Positions 18,350 through 26,453 of a stretch of DNA of 64,000 nucleotides are shown one piece after another. The number at the start of each line of letters is the position of its first letter. Position 1 is the stretch's first letter. The notes below the pieces were generated by a model, which did no database searches, was not told where the DNA came from, and was given only the letters and a program-made list of their open reading frames with translations. This stretch comes from CAZGDB01 sp964524705. Lineage in GTDB: Bacteria; Pseudomonadota; Gammaproteobacteria; Berkiellales; Berkiellaceae. The translations under genes were made by a program, and so were the position numbers. The DNA lies in assembly GCA_964524705.1 (NCBI GenBank), contig CAZGDB010000002.1, forward strand, positions 1 through 64,000, in the 5' to 3' direction.

Positions 18350-18358
18350 AAAAATATG

Positions 18359-18390
18359 CTCCTTATGGGTTTGCACTCACGTGCAAGGAG
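18359..18390 (-). promoter_or_regulatory. rpsF leader hairpin that pairs with the Shine-Dalgarno
   Basis: In the transcript, CTCC (18390-18387) followed by TTGCAC pairs with GTGCAA (18376-18371) and, after an eight-base bulge ACCCATAA, with GGAG of the rpsF Shine-Dalgarno. The loop is GTGA. The position, bulged stem and C-rich bulge resemble the known S6:S18 autoregulatory leader, in which the protein pair binds its own mRNA. The expected CCG bulge is not exact, so the assignment is tentative. Confidence 0.55.
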
Positions 18391-18437
18391 TTAAACAACT
18401 AAATTAATAAAATCTATATAGAACAAAAATCTTGGCC

Positions 18438-18466
18438 ATTATAAGAAAGTTAAGCACCAGAAGCAA
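18438..18466 (-). promoter_or_regulatory. Sigma-70 type promoter for the rpsF operon
   Basis: On the minus strand, TTGCTT (18466-18461), a 17-base spacer and a perfect TATAAT (18443-18438). Transcription would start near 18431, giving a leader of about 80 bases that includes the rpsF hairpin. Confidence 0.75.
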
Positions 18467-18516
18467 CCACCAATACTACTGCCAAGATATTACAAAAAGT
18501 TAGATGATTTACTTTT

Positions 18517-19254
18517 TTATTTTGGATGCTGCATACGATAATGGTACAAGAAGATCCCCGTAGCCACAGACACATTCAAGCTTTGTCCTTTTCCTAATAA
18601 AGGAATATGGACCCTTTGGTCACATGTTTTACGCGTCAATTCGCGCAATCCTTCACCTTCGCGCCCTAAGACAAAAGCCACCCGTGCAGGTACTTTTAAG
18701 CCTACAAGATTCTCACTTTGTTCCAAATCCGTACCCCAGACCCAGATACGCGCCGCTTTCAATGCCTCTAAACTACGTGCAAGGTTTTTAACTACGACGA
18801 TGTCTAAATGCTCTGTAGCTCCCGAGGCCGCCTTCAAAGTCGTTGCCGTGACAGTAGCGGATTTATCTTGTGGAACCAGGACAGCAGTCACCCCAAAGCC
18901 TTCTGCACTGCGCAAAATAGCCCCAAAATTTTGAGGATCCGTAATGCCATCCAACACCAAAACTACGCAGGCACGACCAGTATCTTCTTCCATCTTCTCA
19001 AACCATTCGTGCTCACTAATTTGTTCACGCGGAATAAAATCAAAAACAACCCCTTGATGCACCCCACCTTCAGCTAACTTATCTAAAGCAACCTTCTCTG
19101 ATTGCTCAAAAGTCAATCCCACCGCCTTTAACTGCTGTGCAGCCAAAGCATGTTTTTCTGAAGGACTTTTTTGTTTTTGTAACCAGATCTGCTTAAATGC
19201 ATGTGGTCGTGTCTGTAAAATTGCTTCAAATAAATGCCAACCATACCCTTTCAT
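18517..19254 (-). CDS. rlmB: 23S rRNA (guanosine-2251-2'-O)-methyltransferase RlmB
   Basis: SPOUT-family methyltransferase modifying G2251 in the peptidyl-transferase region. The N-terminal substrate-binding domain starts GYGWHLFEAIL. The catalytic domain carries LDGITDPQNFGAILRSAEGFG (motif 1, N and R conserved), FVLGREGEGL (motif 2) and IPLLGKGQSLNVSVATGI (motif 3). Length 245 aa is normal. The ATG overlaps the rnr stop by four bases (ATGA), so the two are coupled as in E. coli. Confidence 0.95.
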   Translation of the reverse strand: MKGYGWHLFEAILQTRPHAFKQIWLQKQKSPSEKHALAAQQLKAVGLTFEQSEKVALDKLAEGGVHQGVVFDFIPREQISEHEWFEKMEEDTGRACVVLVLDGITDPQNFGAILRSAEGFGVTAVLVPQDKSATVTATTLKAASGATEHLDIVVVKNLARSLEALKAARIWVWGTDLEQSENLVGLKVPARVAFVLGREGEGLRELTRKTCDQRVHIPLLGKGQSLNVSVATGIFLYHYRMQHPK

Positions 19255-21323
19255 CTTTTTCTCTCTCTTCTCTGGGGACGCCCACGCGTTGTTCTTTTAC
19301 GCTTAAATCGCTCAATAGATTCAAACGGTGCTTCTGCTAAAATAAAATCAATCTTATAGGTTTCTAAATCACAGCGCACAACACGCACTAATAATTTATC
19401 TCCTAAATGCCATTCTTGTCCGGTACGCTCACCCACTAATCTTAAACGACCTGGATCAAAGACATAATAATCATCCGCAAGTGCAGAAATATGCAGCAAC
19501 CCTTCAGTATACACCTCTTCCAATTGTAGGAACAATCCAAAAGGCGTTACCCCTGTGACCACACCCCAAAAAGAATCCCCTAAATGCTGTTGCATATAGT
19601 GACACTTCAAGGCATTAGCAACTTCTCGAGAAGCTTCATCTGCCCTGCGTTCAGTAATAGAGCAATGTTGCCCTAAGGCTTCTAATGCTTCTACTGCAAT
19701 ACTCGGTGCTTTATGCTGCATCGCAGCCTTAATGGCACGATGAATCATCAAATCCGGATAACGGCGAATGGGTGAAGTAAAATGCACATACTCACTATAA
19801 TTTAAACCAAAATGTTGATCATGCGCTGCGGTATAGATCGCCTGACTCATAGAGCGCAAAACTAAACTATTCACTAATCCACTTTCAGGACGATCTGCAA
19901 AATATTGTAAGACTTTTTGATAATCAAAAGGAGTGGGTTCTTCTTCTGTTTTCCACACATACCCTAAGCCCGCCAAGAAATTTTTCAATTCTGCTAATTT
20001 CTCTGGCGTCGGCCCTCTATGCACACGATACAACATCGGCATGCTATGTTTTTGTAAAAAACGTGCAGTACTCATGTTGGCTGCCAACATACATTCTTCA
20101 ATAATCTGATGTGCAACATTGCGATGGGTCGGCAATAACTTTTCTACTTCGCCTTTAGCGTCAAACTGAAAAATAATTTCAACACTTTCAAAATCCATCG
20201 CGCCACGTTCTGAACGCGCTATTTTTAAAGACTCATACACCCCTTTTAAAGCCGCAATACGATTTTTTAAGTCAAAATGCACTGCTGGAAAAGTAGTAGG
20301 ATCTTGAATGCCGGCCGCCACTTGCGTATAGGTTAAACGTGCCTTCGAACAAATCACCGCTGTATCAAATGCTGCACTTTCAATTTCCCCAACAGCAGAG
20401 ATTTCCATTTTACAAATCATCGCTAAGCGACGCACATTGGGTTTTAAAGAACACAGTCCATTAGATAACACTTCAGGCAGCATCGGCACGACAAACCCAG
20501 GAAAATATACAGAAGTCCCACGCAATTTTGCAGATTTATCGACAACAGAACCTTCACGGACATAATAGCTCACATCGGCAATAGCGACCCATAAAGTATG
20601 CCCGCCATCAGCACGCGGTTCACAATAAACTGCATCATCAAAATCTTTAGCATCCACGCCATCAATCGTCACAAAATCTAAATGTTCTAAATTAGTACGA
20701 TTCTCTTCTTCCCATGACCACAACGTGTTTTCATCATAATGTTTCAAAGAACGTATGACATCTTCAGACCATTCATGCGGTAAGTCTTGTTTAAAAATAG
20801 CGGTAAAAATCGCGACCTTTGCTACATTTGGATCTGTAACCACAGAAACTACATGCCCAGTTAAAACTTCTTCGCCAGGTTCCTTATCCAAAGCAACCAC
20901 TACAATATCACCTTCATTGAGATCAGAATAATATTGATTTAAACGTACCATGGCTTGTGACGGATAACTTAAATTTGTTACAAATAATGCACTAGCAGTT
21001 TTTACCACTTTCCCCACAAACTGTGTCATCTGTGTTTGCATCGGAATGCTGTACTGTTCTGCCTTGCAAATAAGTTGCCCTTCTCGAACCATTGCTGCTA
21101 ACCGGCGAGAGAGCCCTTCTTTAGCAGCAAAATCTTTACCGAAGTTCAGTTTTTTAACTAAAGCTTCCATCTTCACAGGCGCACCATGCTCGCTAATCAT
21201 ATGAGACAGAAATTCCCGACTAGGAATAGGTTGTGCGTATTTTTGCGCTTCACGCGCATAAAAAGGATCTTCAAAAGATTTGTTTTTGTTGTTTTTAGTA
21301 CTTTTCTTAGGCTTCGATTTCAT
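19251..21323 (-). CDS. rnr: Ribonuclease R, short form
   Basis: Processive 3'-5' exoribonuclease that degrades structured RNA and helps in RNA quality control. ATG at 21323 (690 aa) is preferred to the more upstream ATG at 21359 because MKSKPKKS is the basic N-terminus expected. An N-terminal winged-helix segment, an RNB catalytic domain with DGVDAKDFDDAV (metal-binding aspartates), and an S1 domain near the end (GVVTGVTPFGLFLQLEE) are visible, then a basic tail (KRKRTTRGRPQRRERKR). Against E. coli RNase R (813 aa), the first cold-shock domain appears absent: the frame goes from the winged helix directly to a CSD2-like stretch. Confidence 0.93.
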   Translation of the reverse strand: MKSKPKKSTKNNKNKSFEDPFYAREAQKYAQPIPSREFLSHMISEHGAPVKMEALVKKLNFGKDFAAKEGLSRRLAAMVREGQLICKAEQYSIPMQTQMTQFVGKVVKTASALFVTNLSYPSQAMVRLNQYYSDLNEGDIVVVALDKEPGEEVLTGHVVSVVTDPNVAKVAIFTAIFKQDLPHEWSEDVIRSLKHYDENTLWSWEEENRTNLEHLDFVTIDGVDAKDFDDAVYCEPRADGGHTLWVAIADVSYYVREGSVVDKSAKLRGTSVYFPGFVVPMLPEVLSNGLCSLKPNVRRLAMICKMEISAVGEIESAAFDTAVICSKARLTYTQVAAGIQDPTTFPAVHFDLKNRIAALKGVYESLKIARSERGAMDFESVEIIFQFDAKGEVEKLLPTHRNVAHQIIEECMLAANMSTARFLQKHSMPMLYRVHRGPTPEKLAELKNFLAGLGYVWKTEEEPTPFDYQKVLQYFADRPESGLVNSLVLRSMSQAIYTAAHDQHFGLNYSEYVHFTSPIRRYPDLMIHRAIKAAMQHKAPSIAVEALEALGQHCSITERRADEASREVANALKCHYMQQHLGDSFWGVVTGVTPFGLFLQLEEVYTEGLLHISALADDYYVFDPGRLRLVGERTGQEWHLGDKLLVRVVRCDLETYKIDFILAEAPFESIERFKRKRTTRGRPQRRERKR

Positions 21324-21339
21324 AAATAAAAAAATTCCG

Positions 21340-21368
21340 TTGACTTTTTGGGCTATCACAGCAAAAAT
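21340..21368 (+). promoter_or_regulatory. Probable promoter of tRNA-Leu
   Basis: TTGACT (21340-21345), 17-base spacer, AAAAAT (21363-21368). The -35 box is five of six; the -10 box is only four of six. Its position 13 bases before the tRNA supports the call. It lies just upstream of the rnr start, on the opposite strand. Confidence 0.45.
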
Positions 21369-21380
21369 AACACTCTTCTT

Positions 21381-21467
21381 GCCGAGATGGTGAAATTGGT
21401 AGACACGCAGGCTTCAGATGCCTGTGGGGGAGACCCCTTGGAGGTTCGAGTCCTCTTCTCGGCACCA
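21381..21467 (+). tRNA. tRNA-Leu, anticodon CAG
   Basis: An 87-base tRNA with encoded CCA. The acceptor stem pairs GCCGAGA with TCTCGGC. The D arm holds AATTGGTAGAC, the anticodon stem CAGGC/GCCTG encloses loop TTCAGAT, giving CAG for CUG codons. A long variable arm (GGGGGAGACCCC) is typical of class II tRNAs, and the T arm contains GGTTCGAGTCC. Transcribed divergently from rnr. Confidence 0.97.
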
Positions 21468-21486
21468 CCCTCCTCCCGAGCGACCC

Positions 21487-21696
21487 TTAGGTCATCTCAA
21501 GGTAGCCCCTTACGGCATACAGTATCACAACCCCCGCCAACATGGAAAACAATCCTACTTGTCTCAGAGTCCGATCTTCTAAATCAGCGATATTTTTTAA
21601 ATGCCGGCGCCAACGGGGAGGATTTAAAAAGGGTAAAATCCCCTCTAGTACCATTACTAAGGCTAAAGCAGCCCATAAATCATCCCACGCCATCAT
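21487..21696 (-). CDS. DUF2065 (YjeT-like) small inner-membrane protein
   Basis: A 69-aa protein with two hydrophobic segments around the DUF2065 core (LEGILPFLNPPRW, DDRTLRQVGL). Function unknown. It follows hflC, as yjeT does in E. coli. The ATG at 21696 (or its neighbour at 21693) is chosen to match the family N-terminus; the frame is open four codons further upstream. Confidence 0.85.
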   Translation of the reverse strand: MMAWDDLWAALALVMVLEGILPFLNPPRWRRHLKNIADLEDRTLRQVGLFSMLAGVVILYAVRGYLEMT

Positions 21697-21726
21697 ACTA
21701 CACCCCAAACAACTGAGTTAATAAAC

Positions 21727-22620
21727 TTACTCTTTAGACCCCGCATTTTGGAAATAACGGAAGAACTGAGAATCTGGTTTTAAAATCAGTATATCATTTT
21801 GGTCTTTAAAGGTCATGCGCATGGCTTCCAAGCTACGTAAAAAGTTATAAAACTCAGGATCTTGGCCGGGCCCTTGCACATACAATCGTGCGGACTCTGC
21901 ATCACCTTCACCCCGTAACTTCTTCGCCGTACGCTCAGCTTGTGCCACTGCAATCGTCGCATTTGCATCTGCTTTTGCACGAATCATTTCTGCTTTCGCC
22001 TGACCTCTGGCTCTATGCTCAGACGCAATACGTTCACGTTCTGTACGCATACGCTCATACACTGCTTCACTGACTTCTGTCGGTAAATCTATACGTTTTA
22101 CACGCGTATCTACTACTTCAATCCCTAAGTTTTCAGCAGAACGATTCGCATCTCTTAACATCCCGCGCATTAATTCATCACGCTCACCACTCACCACTAA
22201 TTGAATCGTTCGCAAGCCAAATTCTGCACGCACACCATCAACAATCTTTTCACGTAACAACTTTTCAGCTTTAAAGCGATCTCCACCGGTACGCGTAAAA
22301 TACGTAATAAAATCCCGAACACGCCATTTCACGAACAAATCAACAATCACATCTTTCTTTTCAGAAGTCACAATCCGTGATGATTGAATCTCAATCGTCT
22401 GAATACGCGTGTCAAAATAACGCACCACATCAATAAAGGGGAGTTTAAAATGTAACCCCGGCGCATACACAACTGGTTGATGAGCGGAATTTTCAACCGC
22501 ACGCCCTAAACGAATAATTATCGCACGTTGCGTTTCTTGAACCGTAAATAACCCAAAAATTAGCACAAAGATCACCGAAATGATCCCCACTATTAAACCC
22601 TGCTTATGCCGTAGTTCCAT
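21727..22620 (-). CDS. hflC: HflC, SPFH-domain regulator of FtsH protease
   Basis: Membrane-anchored partner of HflK; the HflKC complex encloses and modulates FtsH. One N-terminal membrane helix (residues about 7-27), then the SPFH/band-7 domain (QETQRAIIIRLGRAV) and an alanine-rich coiled coil (RARGQAKAEMIRAKADA). Length 297 aa is family-normal. The ATG overlaps the hflK stop in TAATG, so translation is coupled. Confidence 0.96.
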   Translation of the reverse strand: MELRHKQGLIVGIISVIFVLIFGLFTVQETQRAIIIRLGRAVENSAHQPVVYAPGLHFKLPFIDVVRYFDTRIQTIEIQSSRIVTSEKKDVIVDLFVKWRVRDFITYFTRTGGDRFKAEKLLREKIVDGVRAEFGLRTIQLVVSGERDELMRGMLRDANRSAENLGIEVVDTRVKRIDLPTEVSEAVYERMRTERERIASEHRARGQAKAEMIRAKADANATIAVAQAERTAKKLRGEGDAESARLYVQGPGQDPEFYNFLRSLEAMRMTFKDQNDILILKPDSQFFRYFQNAGSKE

Positions 22621-23825
22621 TATGAGGTCTCTCCTTTACTACGCGTTCTTTTTGGTCGCATCACTTCGCCAGAAGGCTCTTCTTGAGATTGCTCAGTCGC
22701 CACTCTGGTTGCTTCTACTTCGTCCGCATTCATCTTGCGTTCCGTCATAGGCGCTACATTTAATTTTTCAGAATTCACTGTAGAGCTGTTCATTAATTTA
22801 TCTAAAGGCAAATAAATCAAATTTTGCCCACTGTTAGCATCAATTAAAACCTTAGAGGTATTACTTAAAATCTGCTGTACGGTTTCTAAATAAAGCCTAT
22901 CCCTCATTAAGCGTTTGCTTTTTTGATATTGTGGCAACATCAATTCAAAGCGTTCCGATTCACCTTTGGCCAATAAAATTTGTTTCTGCTTATAGGCTTC
23001 GGCTTCTTCACGTAAACGCTGCGCCTTACCTTCTGCAATCTGAGTCACCCGTTGCACATAAGCTTCTGCTTGATTCTCAAAACGCACTTCATCCTCTTGA
23101 GCACGAATAGCATCATCAAACGCTGACTTTACGGGTTCAGGGGCTCTGGCAGGCTGCATCGCAACATCTGCAACCACCCAACCAGATTTATAACTAGTCA
23201 AATTCTCTTCAATTTGCTTTCGGATTTTCATCGCGATCGCAGTTCTACCACTTGTTAACACTTCTTCTAAAGTAGAATGCCCAATCACATACCGTAATGC
23301 ACTCTCAGACACTTGCCCCAAACTGCCATGCGGATCCACAAGATTAAACAAATATTGGCTTGCATTCCCAATGTAATATTGCACCGCAATCTCTACTTCT
23401 ACAATATTTTCATCTTTGGTTAACATAGAGCCACGCGGCATAATCGTATGCATCTGCTCCACATTAACAATTTTTACACGTTCAATTAAACGTGGATACC
23501 AATGTGGCCCAGCCCCGGCGGTACGCACATAACGTCCAAAACGGGTAATGACCGCTTGTTCTGCAGGTTCTACAATATAAATCCCACTTAAAACATACAA
23601 CGCTAAAACAACACTGGCACCCCAACCAATTTTTTGTAATAAGCCACGTGTGACTCCTGGATTCGGGGCCCCACCAAAACCTGGAAACCCTGTTTTATTA
23701 CCACCAAGCCAGCGCTCCAACTTTTTCTTAATGTCTTTTAACCATTGCTCTAAATCTGGGGGCTCATCACCTTTTCTATTCCACGGATCTTTATCTCCGT
23801 CGCGACCATTATCCTGCCAACTCAT
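22620..23825 (-). CDS. hflK: HflK, SPFH-domain regulator of FtsH protease
   Basis: Partner of HflC. The 401 residues show a glycine- and charge-rich N-terminal region (NGRDGDKDPW), one membrane helix near residues 68-85, the SPFH domain (EPAEQAVITRFGRYV), a coiled coil and an acidic to basic C-terminal tail. The start overlaps the hflX stop by four bases (ATGA). Confidence 0.96.
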   Translation of the reverse strand: MSWQDNGRDGDKDPWNRKGDEPPDLEQWLKDIKKKLERWLGGNKTGFPGFGGAPNPGVTRGLLQKIGWGASVVLALYVLSGIYIVEPAEQAVITRFGRYVRTAGAGPHWYPRLIERVKIVNVEQMHTIMPRGSMLTKDENIVEVEIAVQYYIGNASQYLFNLVDPHGSLGQVSESALRYVIGHSTLEEVLTSGRTAIAMKIRKQIEENLTSYKSGWVVADVAMQPARAPEPVKSAFDDAIRAQEDEVRFENQAEAYVQRVTQIAEGKAQRLREEAEAYKQKQILLAKGESERFELMLPQYQKSKRLMRDRLYLETVQQILSNTSKVLIDANSGQNLIYLPLDKLMNSSTVNSEKLNVAPMTERKMNADEVEATRVATEQSQEEPSGEVMRPKRTRSKGETS

Positions 23826-25126
23826 ATATTCCCTCTTTGCGTTTTTACGGTCAGTTGATCAACTATATCTGGGTATTCCCGTACTACATTCTGCCATTTC
23901 GATGCAGGCAAAGAAAGCATTAAACACCAGCTCCCATCCTCTTGTATCGTTTCTTGTGTGACAGCTTCCATGCCATATAACTGGGCCCGTAATTTACCTA
24001 AAGTCGCCCCCAAGATTAAGGTACCTGTGATCCAAGCCTTTCCTAAACACTCTACTAAAGCTTCTTGAATCAAAGAGATCCCAGCACCAGTACGCGCAGA
24101 AGCCCATATAGCATGCGGTAACCCTGAAGCAGCTCTAAACAAGCGTGGGGTAGGAATATCTGTATTATCAATTTTGTTATAAACCAATAATTGTGGGATC
24201 TGCTGTGCGCCAATTTCTCGTAGAACCTCTTTAACCGCGGCCATTAAAGCAGGCTGATCTGGCGCACTACTATCCACTACATGTAATAACCAATCGGCTT
24301 CTTGTGTTTCTTGTAACGTCGCTTGGAAAGCCTCGACTAACTTATGTGGTAAATGGCGAATAAACCCGACTGTATCAGCAATCATCACCTTACCTACCCC
24401 CGGTAAAGTAATATGCCTTAAAGTAGGATCTAAAGTCGCAAAGAGCTGATCTGCAGCATACACATCCGCACCTGTTAAACGATTAAAAAGCGTGGATTTT
24501 CCTGCATTGGTATACCCCACAACCGCAATCGTTGGGATCGCCGCACGTTTGCGTGCTTTTTTATTTAATGCACGATGCTTAGCTAATTGACTCAGTTGTC
24601 GCTCAATTTTTGCAATCCGTACCCCAATTAAACGCCGATCTGTTTCCAGTTGCGTTTCACCAGGACCTCGTAACCCTATCCCACCTTTTTGACGATCTAA
24701 GGCCATCCAACCACGCACTAAACGGGTTTTCGTATATTGTAATTGTGCCAACTCCACCTGCAATTTACCTTCTGCAGTCCGCGCACGCTGTGCAAAAATA
24801 TCTAAAATAATACCCGTACGCCCTACAACTGAACATTGCAATACACTTTCTAAATTACGTTCTTGAGCAGGTGTTAATTCATGATTAAATAAAACAAAAG
24901 TGGCGGAAAAATTCCGAACAGCTTCCTGAAGCTCTTCTAATTTTCCGCTTCCTATAAAATATTTTGCATCGGGAGATTTACGGGCTCCAGTTACTACATG
25001 TGCAGGAATAGTCCCTGTACTTTGCACCAAAGCGATAAACTCATCTAAAGGAGCATCGACATCATACGGGGGCTGTAGCGTCATCTGTACCAGAATCGCT
25101 ACATCCCCTTCTTTTACATGATCCAA
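23822..25126 (-). CDS. hflX: HflX ribosome-splitting GTPase
   Basis: GTPase that splits stalled or hibernating ribosomes under stress. The N-terminal HflX domain holds FVLFNHELTPAQERNLE and RTGIILDIFAQRA. A coiled linker with GIGLRGPGETQLETDRR precedes the G domain: GYTNAGKSTLFN (G1), DTVGFIRHLP (G3) and NKID (G4). The start is TTG at 25126 with AGGA four bases upstream. It follows hfq by six bases, the usual gammaproteobacterial order. Length 434 aa. Confidence 0.95.
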   Translation of the reverse strand: MDHVKEGDVAILVQMTLQPPYDVDAPLDEFIALVQSTGTIPAHVVTGARKSPDAKYFIGSGKLEELQEAVRNFSATFVLFNHELTPAQERNLESVLQCSVVGRTGIILDIFAQRARTAEGKLQVELAQLQYTKTRLVRGWMALDRQKGGIGLRGPGETQLETDRRLIGVRIAKIERQLSQLAKHRALNKKARKRAAIPTIAVVGYTNAGKSTLFNRLTGADVYAADQLFATLDPTLRHITLPGVGKVMIADTVGFIRHLPHKLVEAFQATLQETQEADWLLHVVDSSAPDQPALMAAVKEVLREIGAQQIPQLLVYNKIDNTDIPTPRLFRAASGLPHAIWASARTGAGISLIQEALVECLGKAWITGTLILGATLGKLRAQLYGMEAVTQETIQEDGSWCLMLSLPASKWQNVVREYPDIVDQLTVKTQRGNI

Positions 25127-25132
25127 AAAATC

Positions 25133-25417
25133 CTACTCTTGGTCGTATAGTTCTACTGGAAAATCCATCTCGGAAGATAACATGCGTGTATTAGGCGCAG
25201 CAGAAGTCGTTGCCACATTACGTGCCGGCACAACTGTTGAAATCGCATGCTTATATACCATTTGACTAACATTGTTTTTCAAAAGGACTACAAATTGATC
25301 AAAAGATTCAATTAAACCTTGTAGCTTGATGCCGTTAACTAAATAAATAGAAACCGGAACCTTATCTTTACGCAATGCGTTCAAAAAAGGATCTTGTAAT
25401 AATTGTCCCTTTGCCAC
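25133..25417 (-). CDS. hfq: RNA chaperone Hfq
   Basis: Hexameric Sm-like protein that pairs small RNAs with mRNAs. Sm1 and Sm2 motifs (YLVNGIKLQGLIESFDQFVV and YKHAISTVVP) are essentially canonical. The frame opens with ATG at 25441, but the GTG at 25417, seven bases after AAGGA, gives the standard N-terminus (V/M)AKGQLLQDPFLNALR and 94 aa. The upstream ATG would add eight unusual residues (MITTRKAT). Lies between miaA and hflX. Confidence 0.96.
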   Translation of the reverse strand: MAKGQLLQDPFLNALRKDKVPVSIYLVNGIKLQGLIESFDQFVVLLKNNVSQMVYKHAISTVVPARNVATTSAAPNTRMLSSEMDFPVELYDQE

Positions 25418-25470
25418 TGTGGCTTTCCTTGTTGTAATCATAATCTTTTAGTCCCCTTCCGTAAGTTTTA

Positions 25471-26418
25471 TTATTCAGCAATTTTAGATTGCAGCAGCGA
25501 TTGTACATACTTTATAGGCAAGTCTGTCAACTCAACTTTGACACTATAACATGAATGCCATTGATTCATCCAAGTTAACTGTCGCTTAGCTAGCTGTCTT
25601 GTCGCAGCACATGCTGCAACATCCCGTTCCTGCTCCGTACAATGCCCTGCCAAATACGCCAAGATCTGTCTATATCCAACCGATCTCATCGCAGGTAGAT
25701 TGTAATCAAACCCAGGCATCGCTTGCAAGGCCTCTACTTCAGCAATTAAACCTTCTGCTATCATCTTATGCCATCTCACACCAATGTTATGATGCAATAC
25801 ACTCCGATCTGCAGGCACTAAAGCAACATTAACCCAATCCCAATCTGAAAATTGTCGAGTTCTCTCTAAAAAAGTACTCATGGGGATACCCGTAGCTGTG
25901 AACACTTCTAAAGCACGCAAAATACGTTGTGTATCATTAGGATGTAGCACAGCAGCACGTCTTGGATCACACTGTTGTAATTGGATATAAAGTGCTGTCA
26001 GCCCCTCCTGCTCTAAACGCTGCTGTAATCGTGCACGAACTTCCACAGAAGTCGCCGGCATCTCAGACAAACCTTGTTGTAGAGCATGAAAATACAACAT
26101 CGTGCCACCCACTAAAATAGGCGTTTTACCTTCTGCATGATACGCATTAATTTTAGCAGTCGCATCAGCCACAAAATCTTGTACAGAGTAAAAATCAGTA
26201 AAGGCTCGAATACTCACTAAATCATGTGGATATCTCGCTAAAGTTGCCGCATCTGGTTTGCTAGTCCCAATATCCATCCCACGATAAACCATCGCAGAAT
26301 CTACACTGATTAAAGGACACCCCAGCGCCGCAGAGACTTCCATCGCAAGCTGTGTCTTACCCACCGCAGTAGGCCCAAAAAGCGCTATAACTGTTTTTTT
26401 ATTATTATTAAGTTCCAC
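25471..26418 (-). CDS. miaA: tRNA dimethylallyltransferase
   Basis: Adds the dimethylallyl group to A37 of tRNAs reading U-starting codons. P-loop GPTAVGKT near residue 15, then ISVDSAMVYRGMDIGTSKP and VGGTMLYFHAL, all family landmarks. Length 315 aa. The start is GTG at 26418. The upstream gene mutL is 35 bases away and hfq follows. Confidence 0.96.
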   Translation of the reverse strand: MELNNNKKTVIALFGPTAVGKTQLAMEVSAALGCPLISVDSAMVYRGMDIGTSKPDAATLARYPHDLVSIRAFTDFYSVQDFVADATAKINAYHAEGKTPILVGGTMLYFHALQQGLSEMPATSVEVRARLQQRLEQEGLTALYIQLQQCDPRRAAVLHPNDTQRILRALEVFTATGIPMSTFLERTRQFSDWDWVNVALVPADRSVLHHNIGVRWHKMIAEGLIAEVEALQAMPGFDYNLPAMRSVGYRQILAYLAGHCTEQERDVAACAATRQLAKRQLTWMNQWHSCYSVKVELTDLPIKYVQSLLQSKIAE

Positions 26419-26453
26419 GGCTTATTTTTATCATTCAAACTTGAGCTGCAATT

